This document shows positions 51,828 to 52,395 of a DNA stretch of 52,395 nt, one piece after another. The first letter of the stretch is position 1; every line of letters starts with the position of its first letter. Both the position numbers and the translations under genes were made by a program. This DNA is from JBBQNY01 sp038255255 (GTDB taxonomy: Bacteria > Pseudomonadota > Gammaproteobacteria > Xanthomonadales > Ahniellaceae), in contig JBBSLL010000023.1 in assembly GCA_038255255.1 (NCBI GenBank), positions 1 to 52,395 on the forward strand, read 5' to 3'. The notes under the pieces are model-generated. The model did not search any database, had not been told where the DNA came from, and saw nothing but the letters and a program-made list of their open reading frames with translations.

Positions 51828-51913
51828 GCCTAGCGCCGTGTTGAGCCTCCGCCGCGCGAGCAGCGACAGGAAACAAATGAGGAGAGTTCGGCGGTGGGCT
51901 TGATCGCATAGCT
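51828..51913 (-). repeat. Possible degenerate attC site after hicB
   Basis: On the minus strand the end reads GGCGCTAGGC, one base off the attC core GCGTTAGGC. Inner arms AGCC(CA)CCGCCG and CGGCGG(A)GGCT pair with a bulge. The hicB stop codon lies at its far end, in a palindromic GCATAGCTATGC rather than a recognisable first core box. It is likely but not certain to be an attC. Confidence 0.4.
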
Positions 51914-52124
51914 ATGCTGCTACGTCGACTACCTCCACGGTGGAGCGTGGTGCCGGCGGGGACTGACCCTGCTCTTGCAGCGCTTCCAAGTGCATCTCGA
52001 TTGCTTCGCGGATGAGAGTGACAACTTCGTCCCGGGACTCTCCCGCTGCGATGCATCCTGGAAGGTCGGGCACGTAGGCTCCGAAGCTCGTAGGACCTTG
52101 CTCGACGACGACCATGTACTGCAT
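51912..52124 (-). CDS. hicB: HicB family antitoxin
   Basis: The 70-aa protein has the HicB hallmark fold: MQYMVVVEQGPTSFGAYVPD, LPGCIAAGESRDEVV, and IREAIEMHLEAL. HicB binds and neutralises the HicA mRNA interferase and often represses the operon. At 70 aa it is the short form, lacking a clear DNA-binding extension. It begins 4 bp after the hicA stop. The partner toxin is truncated (see 52129-52254), so this antitoxin no longer has an intact local toxin. Confidence 0.88.
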   Translation of the reverse strand: MQYMVVVEQGPTSFGAYVPDLPGCIAAGESRDEVVTLIREAIEMHLEALQEQGQSPPAPRSTVEVVDVAA

Positions 52125-52128
52125 AGGA

Positions 52129-52254
52129 TTATTTCCGCTTTAGGCCAGCTTGCTTGAGCATACTATTGAGAGTGCACGCGGGGATATCAACACTCGGCTT
52201 GCCCGCGGCGGTCACCGTCCCCGGCTTGTTCGGATGTTGGAACTGGCGATGACT
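52129..52254 (-). pseudogene. hicA: hicA toxin gene, 5' end removed by an insertion sequence
   Basis: Reading the minus strand into the hicB start gives SHRQFQHPNKPGTVTAAGKP then SVDIPACTLNSMLKQAGLKRK and TAA (52129-52131). This is the central and C-terminal part of HicA, including the catalytic-histidine motif (G)SHRQF. The part before it, normally MxxxxxIRLLEADGW, is missing. The sequence changes at about 52254, where insertion-sequence end sequence begins, so the N-terminus (about 20 residues) is lost. It should not yield normal toxin unless a fusion start is used. Confidence 0.75.
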
Positions 52255-52395
52255 GTGACCTGCGTCGGAATTTTGTTGCCACTCAGGCCGTGAGTCTCCG
52301 GTCGATGTTACGGGTTTCGAGCCAGGTTCGGCGAACCTGGGCTGGGGGTTGGTAGCGGTGGGCGCTGTGCGGACGTTGTTCGTTGTAGAACTGTC
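52254..52395 (-). mobile_element. Insertion sequence end with partial transposase (IS3/IS481-type)
   Basis: The minus strand from the window edge carries the last 36 codons of a transposase, ending at TGA 52283-52285. QFYNEQRPHSAHRYQPPAQV is the C-terminal signature of the DDE integrase core (rve) of IS3/IS481-family elements. Between that stop and the hicA remnant, TGTGACCTGCGTCGGAATTT on the plus strand is a candidate terminal inverted repeat starting near 52254. The rest of the element, its other end and any target duplication lie outside the window. Confidence 0.8.

Noticed and set aside
1..52395. CRISPR arrays, rRNA or tRNA genes
   Set aside because: No regularly spaced direct repeats, and no rRNA or tRNA sequences recognised by eye; small tRNAs cannot be excluded without a dedicated search.

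Overview
The window looks like a piece of chromosome from a GC-rich gammaproteobacterium. The strongest evidence is the order lptD-surA-pdxA-rsmA-apaG-apaH (minus strand, 25738-32746), which is conserved in that class, together with TamA/TamB, a UbiH/UbiI pair and an lgt-thyA-folA cluster. The species cannot be named from sequence alone. The chromosomal integron-type gene cassettes and the overall gene set would suit a Xanthomonadales/Nevskiales/Steroidobacterales-like lineage (inference). No rRNA, tRNA or CRISPR array was seen.

Layout. 1-1192: an M48 metalloprotease lipoprotein (cut by the window edge) and a second lipoprotein, both minus strand. 1271-5597: an aminotransferase, malate dehydrogenase, methylisocitrate lyase and methylcitrate synthase, apparently one transcription unit. 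5699-8496: a SleB-type cell-wall hydrolase and 2,4-dienoyl-CoA reductase on the opposite strand. 8656-10107: methylcitrate dehydratase. Propionyl-CoA oxidation (methylcitrate cycle) therefore dominates the first 10 kb, with two enzymes that can make oxaloacetate placed upstream of PrpC. 10260-14592: an OmpA-type barrel with its terminator, an L,D-transpeptidase and a two-component system. 14661-14891: hairpin repeats. 14984-23409: a secreted isoaspartyl peptidase, a YdbS/YdbT pair, glycine decarboxylase subunit 2, DgkA, TerC and a LemA/TPM/TPM operon. 23475-25730: lgt-thyA-folA. 25738-34993: the apaH...lptD cluster followed by an HDAC-like deacetylase, a PduO-type adenosyltransferase and a DUF6580 membrane protein, all minus strand. 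35097-37495: ubiH-ubiI. 37566-43884: tamB, tamA and a TVP38-family membrane protein. 43900-50161: accessory genes (DUF3500, VOC, TPR, small membrane proteins, diheme cytochrome c, amidohydrolase).

The right end (about 50200-52395) is the most unusual part. It is a run of integron-type gene cassettes on the minus strand. Two clear attC sites (50598-50657 and 51389-51448) share most of their sequence, and two weaker ones sit at 50201-50253 and 51828-51913. They separate small, visibly AT-richer genes: a 106-aa membrane protein, a lipoprotein alpha/beta hydrolase, a 121-aa membrane protein and a HicB antitoxin. The upstream hicA toxin gene is broken at its 5' end by an insertion sequence whose transposase C-terminus runs off the window. 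No integrase gene is visible, so within this window it is a cluster of attC sites without an integrase.

A second non-coding signal is a dispersed hairpin family (14698-14755, 14832-14891, 30397-30470). Its roughly 22-24-nt loop is nearly invariant, while the long stems differ in sequence between copies but remain paired.
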